Part shown: positions 34,980 through 47,445 of the stretch, in pieces
Layout of the letters: every line of letters begins with the position of its first letter
How positions within the stretch are numbered: the first letter of the stretch is position 1
Assembly: GCA_019722365.1 (NCBI GenBank)
Contig: JADFUC010000453.1
Coordinates: forward strand, 1 to 64,000
DNA: 64,000 nt
Source: Lithospermum erythrorhizon
Taxonomy: Eukaryota; Streptophyta; Magnoliopsida; Boraginales; Boraginaceae
Reading direction: 5' to 3'
The notes under the pieces: model-generated
Told to the model about the DNA's origin: nothing
Databases searched by the model: none
Seen by the model: only the letters and a program-made list of their open reading frames with translations
Program-made: the position numbers and the translations under genes

Positions 34980-37825
34980 TTTGTCTCAAATAGAGATAAA
35001 CTTGATTTTCTCTCGAGCGTCATTCCTATGCTAATATTAGGGGAACATAAAAAAAAGCTCGGAAGGATTAGGATTGACAAAACGTCATTTTTTTGTTTGG
35101 GCCTAATGGGAACACGAAAACACAACTCAAATAGAATCGTTTGATTTTCTCCCCGGTATCATTCTATGCTAATAGTAGAACTATCGAAAAAAACACTCGG
35201 CGTTCGGATAGGACAAAACAACATTTTTTCTTTGGGCATAATGGGAACACGGAAGCACTAACTAAAATAGAATCGCTTCATTTTTCTCCCAAAACACTCA
35301 TTCATATACGAATGTTAATTGAACATCGAAAAAAACTAGAAGGATTCCCGTTCGAATAGGACAAAAATACCGTTTTTTATTTGGGCCTAGTGGAACACGA
35401 AAACACAACTCAAATAAAATTGCATGATTTTCTCCCAAAACATTATTGCTATGCTAATGTTGCGGGAACATCGAAAAAAAACTTCGAGCAATTCGTTCGG
35501 ATATGACAAAATGCCATTTTTTATACGGACCTAATAGAACAAGAAACACAACTCAAATAGACTGCTTGATTTTCTCCAGAAGCACGTCTTTCTATGCTAA
35601 TACTAGGGGAACATGAAAAAAAACTCAAAGCAGTTCGTTCGGATTGGACAAAATCTTGTTTTTTTTCTTTGGGCTATAGAACACGAAAACACAACTCGAA
35701 TAGAATCCCTTGATTTTCTCCCAAAACACATGTTCTACTGCGAATGTTATTGGAGCATCGAAAAACTAGAAACATTCCCGTTCGGATAGGACAAAAGGCC
35801 ATTTTTTTTTGTTTGGGCCTAATGGGAACACGAAACCACAACTCAAATAGAATCACTTGATTTTCTCCCGAGTATCATTCATATGCTAATATTAGGGGAA
35901 CATTGAAAACAACTTCGAGCAGTTCGTTTTGATAAGAAAAATGCCATTTTTTTATTTAGGCCCTAATGGGAGACACGAAAAGACAACTCAAATAGTATCG
36001 CTTGATTTTCTCCCGGAACATTTCCTATGCTAATATTAGGGGAGCATAAAAAAAAATCTCGAGCAGTTCCTTTTCGGATAGGACAAATGCCGTTTTTGCA
36101 TTTTGGCCTAATGGGATTAAGAAAACAAAACTCAACTAGAAAACTTGATTTTTTCCCCGAAACATCGTTCCTATGCGATATTATTGGAACATCGAAAAAA
36201 GCCCTTGATGCTAACATTAGGGGAACATCGAAAAAGCCCTATGCCAATGTTATTCGAACATCACTCTCATGCTAATATTAGGGGAATATCGAAAAAAACT
36301 TCGAACGGGTTCCGTTCGATGTGGAAGCGATCATTTTTCTGTTGGAGGTAGCGTGAACACGAAGGGATGAAAAAATTTATAATCACTTGATTTTCTCCTA
36401 GAACATCACTCTTATGTTAATATTTGGGAACATAAAACACCGAGCGGATACCTTTGGATATGGAAACTTCAGTTTTTTCTTTTTGCTTGGCTTGACAGGG
36501 GAACATGAAGGGATGAAAAAATTTAGAATCGCTTGATTTTCTCTAGAGAGCATCGATCTTATACGAATATTAGAGACATCGAAAAGAAAAAACTTCGAGA
36601 AACGGAGCTCCGTTTGTATATGAAAAAAATGCGTTTTTCTATTGGGGAAGCGAATGGGAACACGAAGGGGCGAAAAAAAAATTTAAGCGTTGCTTGATTT
36701 TCTACTAGAGCATCGCTCTTTATGCTAATGGGGAACATCGAAAAAAAATCGAGCGGGTTCCGTTGGATATGAAAAAATGCCATTTTTGTTGAGGCGGCGG
36801 GGAACGAAAGGGCGAAAAAATTTAGAATCACTTGATTTTTTTAGAACATCACTCTTATGTTAATATTAGAGGCATCGAAAAAAAAATTGAGCGGAGTTCC
36901 CGTTTGGATATGGAAACGCCGTTTTTCTGTGGGGAGTGAAGCAGCGGAAAGCGGAAGGTACGAAAAAATTAAGAATTTCTTGATTTTATCATAAAACATC
37001 ACTCTTATGCTAATATTAGGGGAACATCGGAAAAAAACTCGAACGGGTTCTATTGGATTTGGAAAAATACCATTTTTGTTTGCGACAATGCAACATGAGC
37101 TGACGAAAAAATTTAGAATCGCTTGATTTTCTGAACATCAATCTTATGCTAATATTAAGGTGATCATCTTAAAAAAATGAAACGGATTCCGTTTGGATAT
37201 GGGAAAATGAAATTTTTTACATTTGAGGCGGATAGAACGAAGAGGCGAAAAAATTTAAAATCGTGATTTTCTCTTAGAGCATCCACTTATGCTAATATTA
37301 GGTTAACATCGTAAAAAACTCTAACGGGTTCCATTTGGATATGGGAAAACACACCGTTTTCTCTGAGGGCGAAAAAAAACATCACTCTTATCTTTGATAT
37401 TAAAGGGGCATCGAAAACAATTCTAACGGGTTCCGGTTGGATATGGAAAAATTCCATTTTTACGTTGAGGCCCGAATAGAACAGAAGAGTCGAAAAAATT
37501 TGGAATTGCTTGATTTTCTCTAGGCGTCAATCTTATACTAATATTAGGTGAACATCGAAAAAACTGAAACTTGATTCCGTTTAGATATGAAAAAAATGCC
37601 ATTTTCTGTTGAAAGGGCGAATGGGAGCACGAAGGCATGAAAAATTTAGAATCATTTTGATTGTCTTCTAGAGCGTACCATATGCTAATATTAGGGGTGC
37701 AACGTAAAAATCTCGAGCGGCTTCCATTTGGATATGGAAAAACGTCGTTTGAAATGACAGGAACACGAAGGGGCGAAAAATTTAGAATCGCGTGATTTTC
37801 TCCTAGAACATCATTCTTTTTGCGA
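34980..37825. repeat. Tandem satellite array, about 20 units of about 145 bp, two subfamilies
   Basis: The word CTTGATTTTCTC recurs at about 35000, 35140, 35277, 35424, 35565, 35709, 35856, 36001, 36144, 36386, 36532, 36691, 36831, 36979, 37122, 37263, 37509, 37656 and 37791, so the modal spacing is 140-148 bp. Each unit also has a TATGCTAATATTAGGGGAAC block followed by an ATCGAAAAAAA-CTCGA-C block and a GCCATTTTT block. Up to about 36290 units carry GGGCCTAATGGGAACACGAA and ACACAACTCAAATAGAATCG. After that they carry TTCCGTTTGGATATGGAAAA, GAAGGGGCGAAAAAATTTAG and CATCACTCTTATGC. The junction (36180-36290) holds three shortened sub-units of about 36-40 bp. Short open frames in it are not genes. 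Confidence 0.92.
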
Positions 37826-38369
37826 AAGAAGAAAATAATTCCTGCAGTCGGAAGCTAAAATTCTAAAAAAGTCAACGCATGCCTTTGTACTATTGTTCCA
37901 CATCTTCGGTGACCTTCATGACCGGAGATATAGGCTGTGACAACCCCCTCCTCTCGAGGGTGGTAGTGTCTTGACCACTCCCACAGAATTGATGTTATAA
38001 AGCCTGCCACCATATTCTGAAAAACCCTAATAGCCCAAAGTTTCTTACTCAAGCACCGCCCCTCTCTCATCCATGGAGACTATAACTAATATCCTTAATG
38101 CTCAACCCCAAAGGGCTGCCTGTTGTTCAAGCCGCGTATCACGAAATCTAAACCCATTATTTTTACCGTACAGAAAACCACCGTATTTACCAAAACTACA
38201 ACCATACATTCTTCTTGGCGCTTTCGTATGCCCATGCCACTATTGGTACAGCCTACTTTATCATTAGGCAGGGTATGATTTGCTCAATCGAGAAACCCCT
38301 CGTCCATTTGCTGTCTTGCGAGAAGGCCAAGCCAAGTGTTGTCTTCAAAGTCCGACAAAAGCAATGCTA
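37826..38369. other. Unassigned stretch between the satellite and a LINE remnant
   Basis: No gene is recognised. It could be the 5' part of the LINE ORF1 remnant that follows; two short frames of opposite strand overlap here and neither shows a known motif. Confidence 0.4.
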
Positions 38370-38900
38370 CTTGACATGATGAAGCTGCGTTTTGAATTGG
38401 GAGGAAAATTCGCATGGTTGTCCCACAATTAACATCATAAAGGAGTTTTTATCAACTTGAAGCTCAAAGGTGCCTACTTATCTCTCTTTTTTGATGCTAA
38501 ACTTCTTTTTATCGAATGTGAGTTGATGGAGGATTACCTGAGATTATGGAGTCGGAGTTGATTTGGTATGTGCACTCATGTCCCATAAAGAATGTTGGAA
38601 AGTGGACACAGTTTTCACCCTAGCAAAAGAATCTCCATTGACACCTATTTGGGTGCCACTTTCGTGATTTGCACTTTGTATTTGTTTGAAGGTGATGTTC
38701 CCCTTATTGTTCGAAGTGGTTTCATATGGGTATAACTTGAAGAAATTTGGGGCTTAAAGCTCCATATATTCAACTTGGCAGACAATATAGAAGGTGTTTA
38801 ATCCCAGCAACTTCGATTACACAACAAAAGAGGGTGCGATTGATGTGAAGAAAAAGGGAGTTATGAATCATGTCCACTAGCAAAAGCGATTGTATTTCGG
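38370..38900 (+). pseudogene. LINE ORF1 remnant with DUF4283-like domain
   Basis: On the plus strand the frame reads LKLKGAYLSLFFDAKLLFIE and EDYLRLWSR (about 38457-38562), then after a frame change a W-VHSCPIKNVGKWTQFSP-like stretch (near 38570-38620) and KESPLTPIWVPLS (about 38627-38665). This is the order of the DUF4283 domain found in plant L1-type ORF1 and related proteins, where D-R-ILI-F----D---LW is followed by W-P-F and SP--PVW--L-.  Stops and frameshifts make it a pseudogene. It is nucleic-acid binding in intact elements. Nothing recognisable follows up to 39560, although two further short open frames (39109-39321, 39314-39529) exist. Confidence 0.5.
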
Positions 38901-39559
38901 AACCAAGAACTGAGTGATGAAGTGGTTCATGCCGGTACGTAACACCTTATATTCCTCGCGGCAATGCTATTGAGAAGTGGATAAAAAAGCTTTATACCAA
39001 AAATAATGTTGCGATGGTGCTAAGAAGGTGGTCCACATCGCAACTCTTTTTTTTTTTTTCTTTGAGCTTGAGTATTGACAACGAAGAAGAAAGAAGGGCG
39101 TTGGGGAGATGAGGGAGGAAGGTCTTACTATAGGGAATTTCGAGGATTTTGGAGATTTGCAAAATATGGAGTCTAGTCATGGTCCGAATGAAGTCTTGAA
39201 TGGGCAGGAGCATAGTTTGCTTGGGTCGATGGTGATTGCGGGAAAGTTGAACGTGACTATCTTGATGGTTTTCAAGCTATATCCAAGGATTTTCAAGAAG
39301 ATATGGGTTCAATTTGCTTAAAGAGTTTTTTATGTTTCTAGTGCCTACGTCCTCTCATGTGTCGAAGCTTCAAGAGAATCGGGCCATGGGTTTGTGGATA
39401 GACGAAGGCGACCTTGAAGACAAATTCGGAGGAGCTTCAGCGAGTTATAGATTCTTTGGAGGGGCTGAGGAGAAATTACCAAATGAAATGATGTTGGACC
39501 TTTGTGAGAAGCATATTAGGATGATATGACTAGTTGAAGTTGTCACAAAATTGTGGAAT

Positions 39560-42029
39560 GTACCAAAAATTAGGATCACGAGACCTATTCTTTCAAGGTA
39601 ATAAAACTACGAGGGCGTTATATATAGTGTTGATTAATTTTATGAAACAAGGATGTTAGTTGGATGAAAATATATTATTTAAGGCTGGTGATAAATGGAG
39701 GAAATTGTATGAATTATAGAACATGATTGAGGTTAGGTTGAAATGAGTAATGAATCTAAGACGATGATATTTTCAAGGAGAGTGTAAAGTATATAAAAGA
39801 AATGGCCAATGCGATATAAATTTGGTATTAGTTGGTATAAAATGTAATTGATGATGCGATTTAGTTGTTCAAGCGGAAATGGGGAAGAAATGAAAGGAAT
39901 GATGAGTTCGGTAGAGTTACAAGTGTTGAATCTAATATAGTAGATGGAGTGGTGATTTGAATGGATGTTTTAATAAGTTAAAGGATAAATGAATCAAAGG
40001 TACGGATTTGATTTCATCCTCAAGAATAGATGACTATGACATTCAGGGTGATAAGAGAAGTATGATTGTCAATGTATCAAGTCATAAATGGAAGTTAGTT
40101 GTTTAAAGAATAACATGATGAAAACTGTTAATGGTAGTGCATTGATGTTAGTATTAAGAATTAGGATTAAGGAAGGGCTATTGGGTGTAAATAAGAGTTG
40201 ACAAATTCCTAAGGGGCAATGAAGTATTAACATGTATAGTAGAATATGGATTTGCTTATTGGTAAAGTGCGGAGGGCGATTATGGAAAACGAGCTCATAA
40301 TGGATGTATAATGTGAGACCTAGTAGTTATGAGGTGTATCAGGATTTGAGGATATATTTGGTAGCATGAGAAGGAAATAGAGGTTGTTGGATAACAAATT
40401 TATGGTTAAGTGATTGAGTTATAACTCAAAGGAGATTAAACAAGGGTGTTTAGTGGAACCATAACTCTAGAGGGGTGCTAAAGAATTCATACTTATGATC
40501 CTTGTTGACGGATTCGGAGAGATGCTTAATAAAGATGATAATTGAATTGTTATGAATAGATTTACAAATTTCCCCTATAAGGTTGAATTATAATGCGAAG
40601 CATGGTACAAATTTTATGTTGAGTAAATCATAAGATTCCATGAATTATAATGGTCATGGTGACGTGAGTCAAGATGTTAACGTCGGTTGTGGTTTTTGTT
40701 ATAATGATGCGAGGTCAGACGTCAATTAGAATACAATAGAGGAATTCATGAATTCAAGGACGAATGGGTGACAAACGTTATGTGTTGATCAGGTATAAAC
40801 CTCAACGGAACGCAGTGACTATTGTGTGAGGATATGAGACGTATTGATGCGTAAGACCTGAGTTATCTGAGGTAATAATTTAACTATGAAGGAAGTTATT
40901 CATAATAAAAGTCTTCAAACCGGTTTGAGAATTGGCGCCATCACGAAGCTAATTAAAGGAAATGTTGAATTCTAATATGTTGAAATGAGATGGGAGAAAA
41001 GGAAATATGACTACGGTGAATGATGAAAGAACTACGTGAGAAGAATGAAACTGATATAGAGAACAATTGGATGTAACTTTTGATATGTTACAATGATTAA
41101 TGCGAAGTGATGTTGGTGAATCCTATAATATAGCTGGGTGAATATGATTGAGGATTCATGAAGTAGTATATGGAAGATGGATGATTAAGGAATACAGAAA
41201 ATGATCGATGTTAATAATACAACTATTACGGGTAGAAGCACATTGGCGACATTTTTTTGTAAGGTTCGAGCAGTGTGTGATAAAGAAATATGGAAATTTT
41301 GAAATTTACGACTAAAGTGGAAACTGAGACTTTGAGAGTAAGAATATACGGAAAAGTGATATTAATGACTATTTGAGCTAGTAATAAGTTGTGATGAGAA
41401 GAGGTTAATAAGTAGGTGGTAGGGATGATTTGTTGACATTGTAACAACGGTTGCTATATATATATGTATGTTGCTCGAATCGGGATGTGAGAATCTTGAT
41501 GTTGATTCATCATAGTGAAATTATAATATGTGATATTAACGATATGATGATAGGATAAATTATTGCTGATATAAGACGTTGCGATGTTGATATGATGGTG
41601 ATCAATGATTTGAGAAATTGAGATTTGATGATGGATTGTATGTGGTAATGTCGTTACGAAAATAGTTGTTATGCGAATATGTGATATTATTCTTATGAAA
41701 TTATGTGTCAAACTATATTCTAATTAAGTGGTAATGATGAGTTATATAGTATGAGGGTATATGACGATAACATTGAACCTAGTTGATATTTGCTATTGTG
41801 ATTGTCGTCTTACGATGTCTTGAGTTGTGATCGGTTGTTACAAACGTGGAGTAAACCTACACGTGGAGTAAACGTAACCATGGGGTAAACATGAAGTAAA
41901 CAATATAGGGTGACATTGGTGAGTTTTATATATCGATGATGTGTGGTTGGGGTACTGTTGAACCATTCTTTGGGTAGTTGTAATATACTTACTATATGAA
42001 TGAATTTGATTTACAATATGTTGTGAAAG

Positions 42030-42076
<47 letters not shown>

Positions 42077-42237
42077 TATATATATATATATGTAGTTGGT
42101 CGATTTATTTGAATATGTGGAGATGACTTGATTGATTTGGACATAAGAAAAGAAAACGTATTGAAAGGTGAGTTGAGATAATAAGACACATGAGGTTTTG
42201 AGTAAATTTCGAGGACGAAATTTTATAAGGAATAGAT
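39560..42237. other. Long stretch without genes, ending in a gypsy 3' tail
   Basis: About 2.7 kb, T/G- and A-rich on the plus strand and free of long frames. It ends AAATTTCGAGGACGAAATTTT at about 42206-42226, nearly identical to the tail before the LTR at 44761. The last part is therefore the 3' internal end of a Tekay-like element. The rest is not assignable. A long (AT)n microsatellite lies at 42030-42090. Confidence 0.5.
42030..42090. repeat. (AT)n microsatellite
   Basis: An AT dinucleotide run of about 60 bp with one small interruption, about 150 bp before the LTR fragment. Confidence 0.9.
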
Positions 42238-42860
42238 TAAAATAATGGATTTCGATACCAATATTATTTTAATAGTATTCTAGTTGCTCGGTGGAGTATT
42301 GCGAGGTGAGATTAAAAAAAATTTGAAGTTGAGTAGTTGAAAATACAACAAAACGGTCGGTTGGTAGTACATTTCGGTGGTAGAATTAAAAATGTGTTCG
42401 GAATAGAGTAGATAAACCGAGAGTATAAAAACAAGTAGTATTTTGTTACACGAATAATGATATATTTAGGACCGTTCTCATTAAATTTAATTAAAAGAAG
42501 CGGAGAAATAAAACGTCATACCAAACGGGACTTAACACTATAATATATTAACTTTCCCGCTGACCCCGTCTATCGTCATCTTATAAAATCGAGGAAAAAA
42601 ACTCACTACCCACTTGCCACGTTATGGCCGAACCTCCCCCTCCCTTCTACCCAAAAATTTTCTTCCATTTTCCTAGTGAAATCAAGCTTAAGAACCTCCT
42701 CTCAAACATCTTAATCACCTAAGTTATAACTTGTTCTTGATTCTTATGCATTTTTTATGGTTTTAAGTTTGAATTTTGTAGACTTTGGTATAAAGTTTAA
42801 AATAAACAATTTCTTGAACATACAAGTATAATCTAAGGTTAAGAAGGATTATTGAAACAC
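42238..42860 (+). repeat. Truncated Tekay-type LTR
   Basis: Follows the CGAGGACGAAATTTTATAAGG tail and aligns with the starts of the LTRs at 44761 and 60742. Shared features are CTCGGTGGAGTATT, AAACGGTCGGTTGGTAGTA, a TCTTATAAAATCGAGG TATA-like box near 42578-42593 and a CCACTTGCCAC/CTCCCTTCTAC block. It stops after about 620 bp where reverse-transcriptase coding sequence begins abruptly. Confidence 0.7.
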
Positions 42861-42865
42861 TTCAA

Positions 42866-44585
42866 TTGATGAATTGGGAACGACCCACAAGTGTTACTGA
42901 AATAAGAAGTTTTTTGGGTCTAGCGGGATATTATCGGAGATTTATACAGGATTTCTCGATTATCGCAACACCACTGACCAAGTTGACTAGGAAGGGAGTT
43001 CCATTTGTTTGGAGTGAGGATTGTGAACGGTGTTTCAATGAGTTGAAAGAGAAACTGACTACCGCCCCAGTGTTGACTCTTCCCTCGGGACATGATGGCT
43101 ATGTCGTTTATAGTGATGCTTCACATCAAGGGTTGGGATGTGTACTAATGGAAACATGGTAAGGTAGTAGCATATATTGAAAATCTAGAAAGAATATCAG
43201 CAGATCTCTGTGTATTTTTTAGAAAGATAATTAAAGGCGGAAGTAGATCGGATTTTGTGGTGAGAGATGATGGAGCCCTTACAATGCATGGTAGAATATT
43301 CGTGCCTTACTCTCAGGAGTTAAAAAGAGAGATTTTGGATGAAGCTCACAATGCTCCATATAATATGCATCCTGGTAGTACTAAGATGTATCGAGATTTA
43401 AGAACAATATATTGGTGGCCTAAGATGAAAAGAGAAATTGCCGAGTTTGTATCTAAATGTCTAGCAGCCGACAAGTGAAGATCGAACTGCAGACATCCGA
43501 GGTGTACAGCCTTCCCTATTCGAGTGGACTTGAAGACATATTACGATGGATTTTATTTTAGACTCGAGGATATTGAAAAAAGAATAGTAGTATTTGGGTG
43601 ATAGTGGATAGACTGTTGATGTCGGCTCATTTCTTACCCATTAAATGGAGCTTCGTGGTCTGGCGAGAAGCGGGTTAGGCGAGATTGTATGTGGATGAAG
43701 TATGAGTTGCATGGAGTTCCGGTAATAATTGTGTCGGATCGAGATGCTAGATTCACTTCGGTTACGGAAGGTTTTCAAGTGATGAGATCAAAGTTAATAT
43801 GAGTACATCATTTCGGCTTGGCTTAGATGGAAGCGTCGAGGAGGACAATTCAAACATTGGAGGATATGTTGCGGGCTTACGTGTTAGACTTTCAGCGGGA
43901 TGATGAGCTGCCCAAAATGGAGTTCGCATATAATAATAGTTTTCATGCTAGTATTGGGATGGCACCATTTGAGGCGTTGTATGGAAGAAAGTGTAGGACT
44001 CCAGTTTGTTGGAATGAGGTGGGAGACAAGAAAGTACATAGTTCAGAGTTGGTGGAAACGTCGGTGGAAAGAATAAAGTTAATTCAAAAACACTTGAAGG
44101 CAGCGCAGGATAGACAAAAGATGTATGCAGATCGTCGCCGAGTAGATTTAATGTTTGAAGTTGGTGATAAAGTGTTCTTGAGGATATCCCCGTGGAAAGG
44201 TGTGCTGAGATTTGGGAAGAAAGGGAAGTTGAGTCCACGATATATTGGTCCGTATGAGATTTTGGATAGAGTTGGCCGGTGGCTTATCGCTTAGCTTTGC
44301 CCCTAGAATTGGAGAGAATTCATAATGTGTTTCATGTGTCATGTTTGAGGAAGTATATACCGGATGAATCCCATATCCTAGAGTCACAACCGATTGAGCT
44401 TGGAGAGGACCTTACGTATGAAGAGAAACCGGTGAAAATTCTAGATCGAAAGGAAAAAGTGTTGCGAAATAAAGTTGTGGCCTTAGTGAAGGTGTTGTGG
44501 CGAAACCAACGAGTAGAGGAAGCTACGTGGGAGCGAGAGGAGGATGTTAGAAATCGATATCCGCATCTTTTTGAAATAGAAGGTT
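42866..44585 (+). pseudogene. Tekay-like pol remnant: RT end, RNase H start, integrase, chromodomain-like tail
   Basis: The frame 42866-43162 starts inside reverse transcriptase ([14 protein letters not shown]) and runs into RNase H ([17 protein letters not shown]), then is deleted. 43257-43478 is the integrase zinc-binding domain: AHNAPYNMHPGSTKMYRDLR followed by YWWPKMKREIAEFVSKCLAA, in which the last Cys of the HHCC finger is replaced. The catalytic core (43490-43820) is broken. 43827-44279 carries AYNNSFHASIGMAPFEALYG and LRFGKKGKLSPRYIGPYEIL. A frameshift near 44275 leads to 44279-44585, HNVFHVSCLRKYIPD and EEATWEREEDVRNRYPHLFE. It is a better preserved relative of the first element. RT palm, protease and gag are missing, so it cannot move by itself. 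Confidence 0.88.
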
Positions 44586-44760
44586 AGTTGTTAAAATTTG
44601 TGCTATAATGTAATTTATTTTTGAGGTTGAGAAAAGTTATAATTGGGCAATGTGATATAACATATGTGATACGAGAGTAAGAGTTGAAGTTTGCGAAAAA
44701 GCAAGGAGCGAGTAAGTTAATGAAGTAAATTCGAGGACGAAATTTTATAAGGAGGTGGAT

Positions 44761-47445
44761 TGAAATAACCCGTATAGGTTGAATATTTAATTATATTATT
44801 TTAATAGCTCGGTGGTGTGACACGTGGAGGAGATTAAATATTTCGGAGAAATTATTAAAAATAATATTATATTGGTTGACGGGGCAACTCGAAGGTAGTA
44901 TAAATAATTTTGGAGTAGTGTAGTTAAGTCGAGTCGAGAAATAATATGAATGGTAACCCTGAAAATAATTTTAGGCATGTAGTATTGTTGGTGATATATA
45001 TATTTTATCATTTTACATTTAATTTAATTACTATAACACAAAACCATAAACCATTCCATTGTTGAGTTAGGTTAACTAATTTGGATTAGGTTAACTTAAC
45101 TATAGTTGAGTTAGCTTAATAAGTAAGCTTTCTAATATCAAAAACAATGAAAAAGATTCATCCTCCATTTTCCCCATAGCCATCCACCTCCCTCCATCTA
45201 TCCCCAAATTTTTCTCTATTCTTTGAAGTAAAAGCAATCTAAACTTCATCTCCCAAGCATTCTAATCATTTTAAGGTATAAATTGTCTACAGATTATAAC
45301 TAGTTATAATGTTTACTGATGTTGACTTTGATTTAAAATTAAAAATAGTCAATCTCTTGGCCATGCTTTTTTAATCTAAGTATAAATAAGGATGTTAGAA
45401 CCTCTTGATGATAACATTTTAAGAAGATGATGTTGATATATGTAATTGTTGACTATTGTTGACCTTTTAAAGATAAATATGAAATAAATAGGAAATGTGT
45501 TTCAAATGTGATGATTTTCGGTTTATAAATAATCTATAACATTTGGAGTTAATTTGTGAAAGAAAGTTTGGATTTTGAGTCGTTTTCTATTTATTATGAT
45601 TTTTGTAAGTTAAATGGCTAGAAAGTGTATAAAATATGAAATAAATACTATATTGTTGAGAAAATTAAAGTATTGAAAAATTCATATTAAAAAGAAAATT
45701 GTATCTAGAGTAACTTCACCAAAATTTGAAGTGTTTTGAAATTGTTTACTATTTTTGGTGATTTAATTATCAAAACATGTTTTTAAATCAAGAGGAGATG
45801 AATTGGAGTTGAAAAATAAAATTGATGATGTTCCAGTAACTTTGACGTTGTATGTGAGCTACATACCAAATTTCGTGATTTTTAAAAGGGTTTAACTATT
45901 TATTTTGATTTATGGGTGTTAAAGTGACTAGCATTGTATTTAAATGGAGAAAAATGGTTTTTGAGGCATAAAATCGGTTTTGGACGAATGGTTGAGATCT
46001 TAGCACACATTTTGAGCTAGGATAATTATATTGAGGTTGTTGGGTTTTATTAGGTATTTATTTGGGAATTAAAGAAGTAAAAATGGAGAAATTCTAAAGT
46101 GAAAAATGATACTTTAAAAAGGGAGTTAAATTCTGAAATAATAATAATCTTTGGGGATGATATTTTAGGTAGTTAAGGATGTTCAAATGTAAAACAAGTC
46201 TAGAACTCAAAAAGTTATAATAAAACTATATTAGGAGTAAAAGCATAAATGATGAGATGTTAACATGAAATCGTTTTGAATAGGAGTTGAGCGAGAACCG
46301 GGTGCTTGGACTAACTAGTTGAATACTAGTAGATTTTGCTTTTGCTCGAGGTGAGTACATATCTCACGTATGGTAACTTATTACATATGGTGTTATGTGT
46401 ATTGATATATATGTGTGTCGTTGGTTGAGTTGTGGTAAATAGTTGGTTATATTGTATATAAGGTGCTTGATAATGAAATGTTATACGCATGTTTAAGTAT
46501 GGGTTGATGAGTTGCATGATGAGTTATACATTAGTTGTGGAGATTTATTGGTGGTTTGTGGATATTCTATAATGGGCTCTGCTAGCTAAAACTACGAGAT
46601 GCGGATTGATGTCTTGTTGGCGACCTAAGAGCTACAAATGCGGTAGATGTGCCCTGTACTACAGGTGCGGTAGATAAAACCCTTGTGTCGACGGACACAA
46701 GAGGCTCCCTGCAGGTAGAGGTAGAAGTGTATATATATATATTTATACATATGCTCGTTGTTTAATTTTTAATGGCCATAGGAGTGGTGTTTATGATGGG
46801 AGGTTAGTATTATATGGATGAGTGTACTCTGAGTGTCGGCGATGGTTTTTCTTGTATTCATGAGGAACACATGTTGATTCATAAGTTGTGTATTTAATAC
46901 AAAGCGTTAACGCATTTGGCCTTATATTATTATGCCCGTGTTTAGATTTAAATTATGCCTATAAGGATGTATGCGTTTATACATGTGCACGTATGTGGTT
47001 GGATTTACCACCCGTGCGATGTTATTCACTAAACTTCGTAGCATACCCCTTTTCTCATGGACGAGGCGTTTTTATGCCTAGGTTTTTAAGGAATTGATTC
47101 TTTGAGGTTGCAGAGGAGCTGCGTTGGAAAGTTGCTAAATAAGATCGTAGGTGAGACGGTGGTGGCTATAATGTCTCAGCAGGTCCTTCGCTATTGGTTC
47201 CTTTTTTATCGTGTCCTCAAAACATATGTTGTATTTTTCAGGAGTCATGTTAGACCATACTATTATTAGGATGTATTTTGGAGATTATGTCGTTATGATG
47301 TTTAGTTGTATTATTCAGACTTTGATGTATGATTATATGTTGGATGAGGTGTTTTAGTGGTCTGTTATTGGTTCACCATGATGGATAAAATATTTTATAT
47401 TATTACTTATGATCGATTGAAATGCTTTTATGTTGTAAATTAAAT
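44761..47445 (+). repeat. 3' LTR of the second Tekay-like element
   Basis: Begins TGAAATAACCCG after AAATTCGAGGACGAAATTTTA and extends about 2.7 kb to where a minus-strand gag fragment starts. It contains AGTATAAATA near 44898, the CGAGGTGAGTACATATCTCA motif at 46347-46366, and a cluster of small hairpins at 46560-46710 (CCTGTACTACAGG; CTTGTGTC-GACG-GACACAAG). Frames inside are short and antisense to one another, so no gene is called. The right border is approximate. Confidence 0.7.

Noticed and set aside
34980..37825. Regular repeats that could suggest a CRISPR array
   Set aside because: Repeat units are 145 bp in direct tandem without unique spacers, and the window is from a plant nuclear genome. 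It is a satellite.
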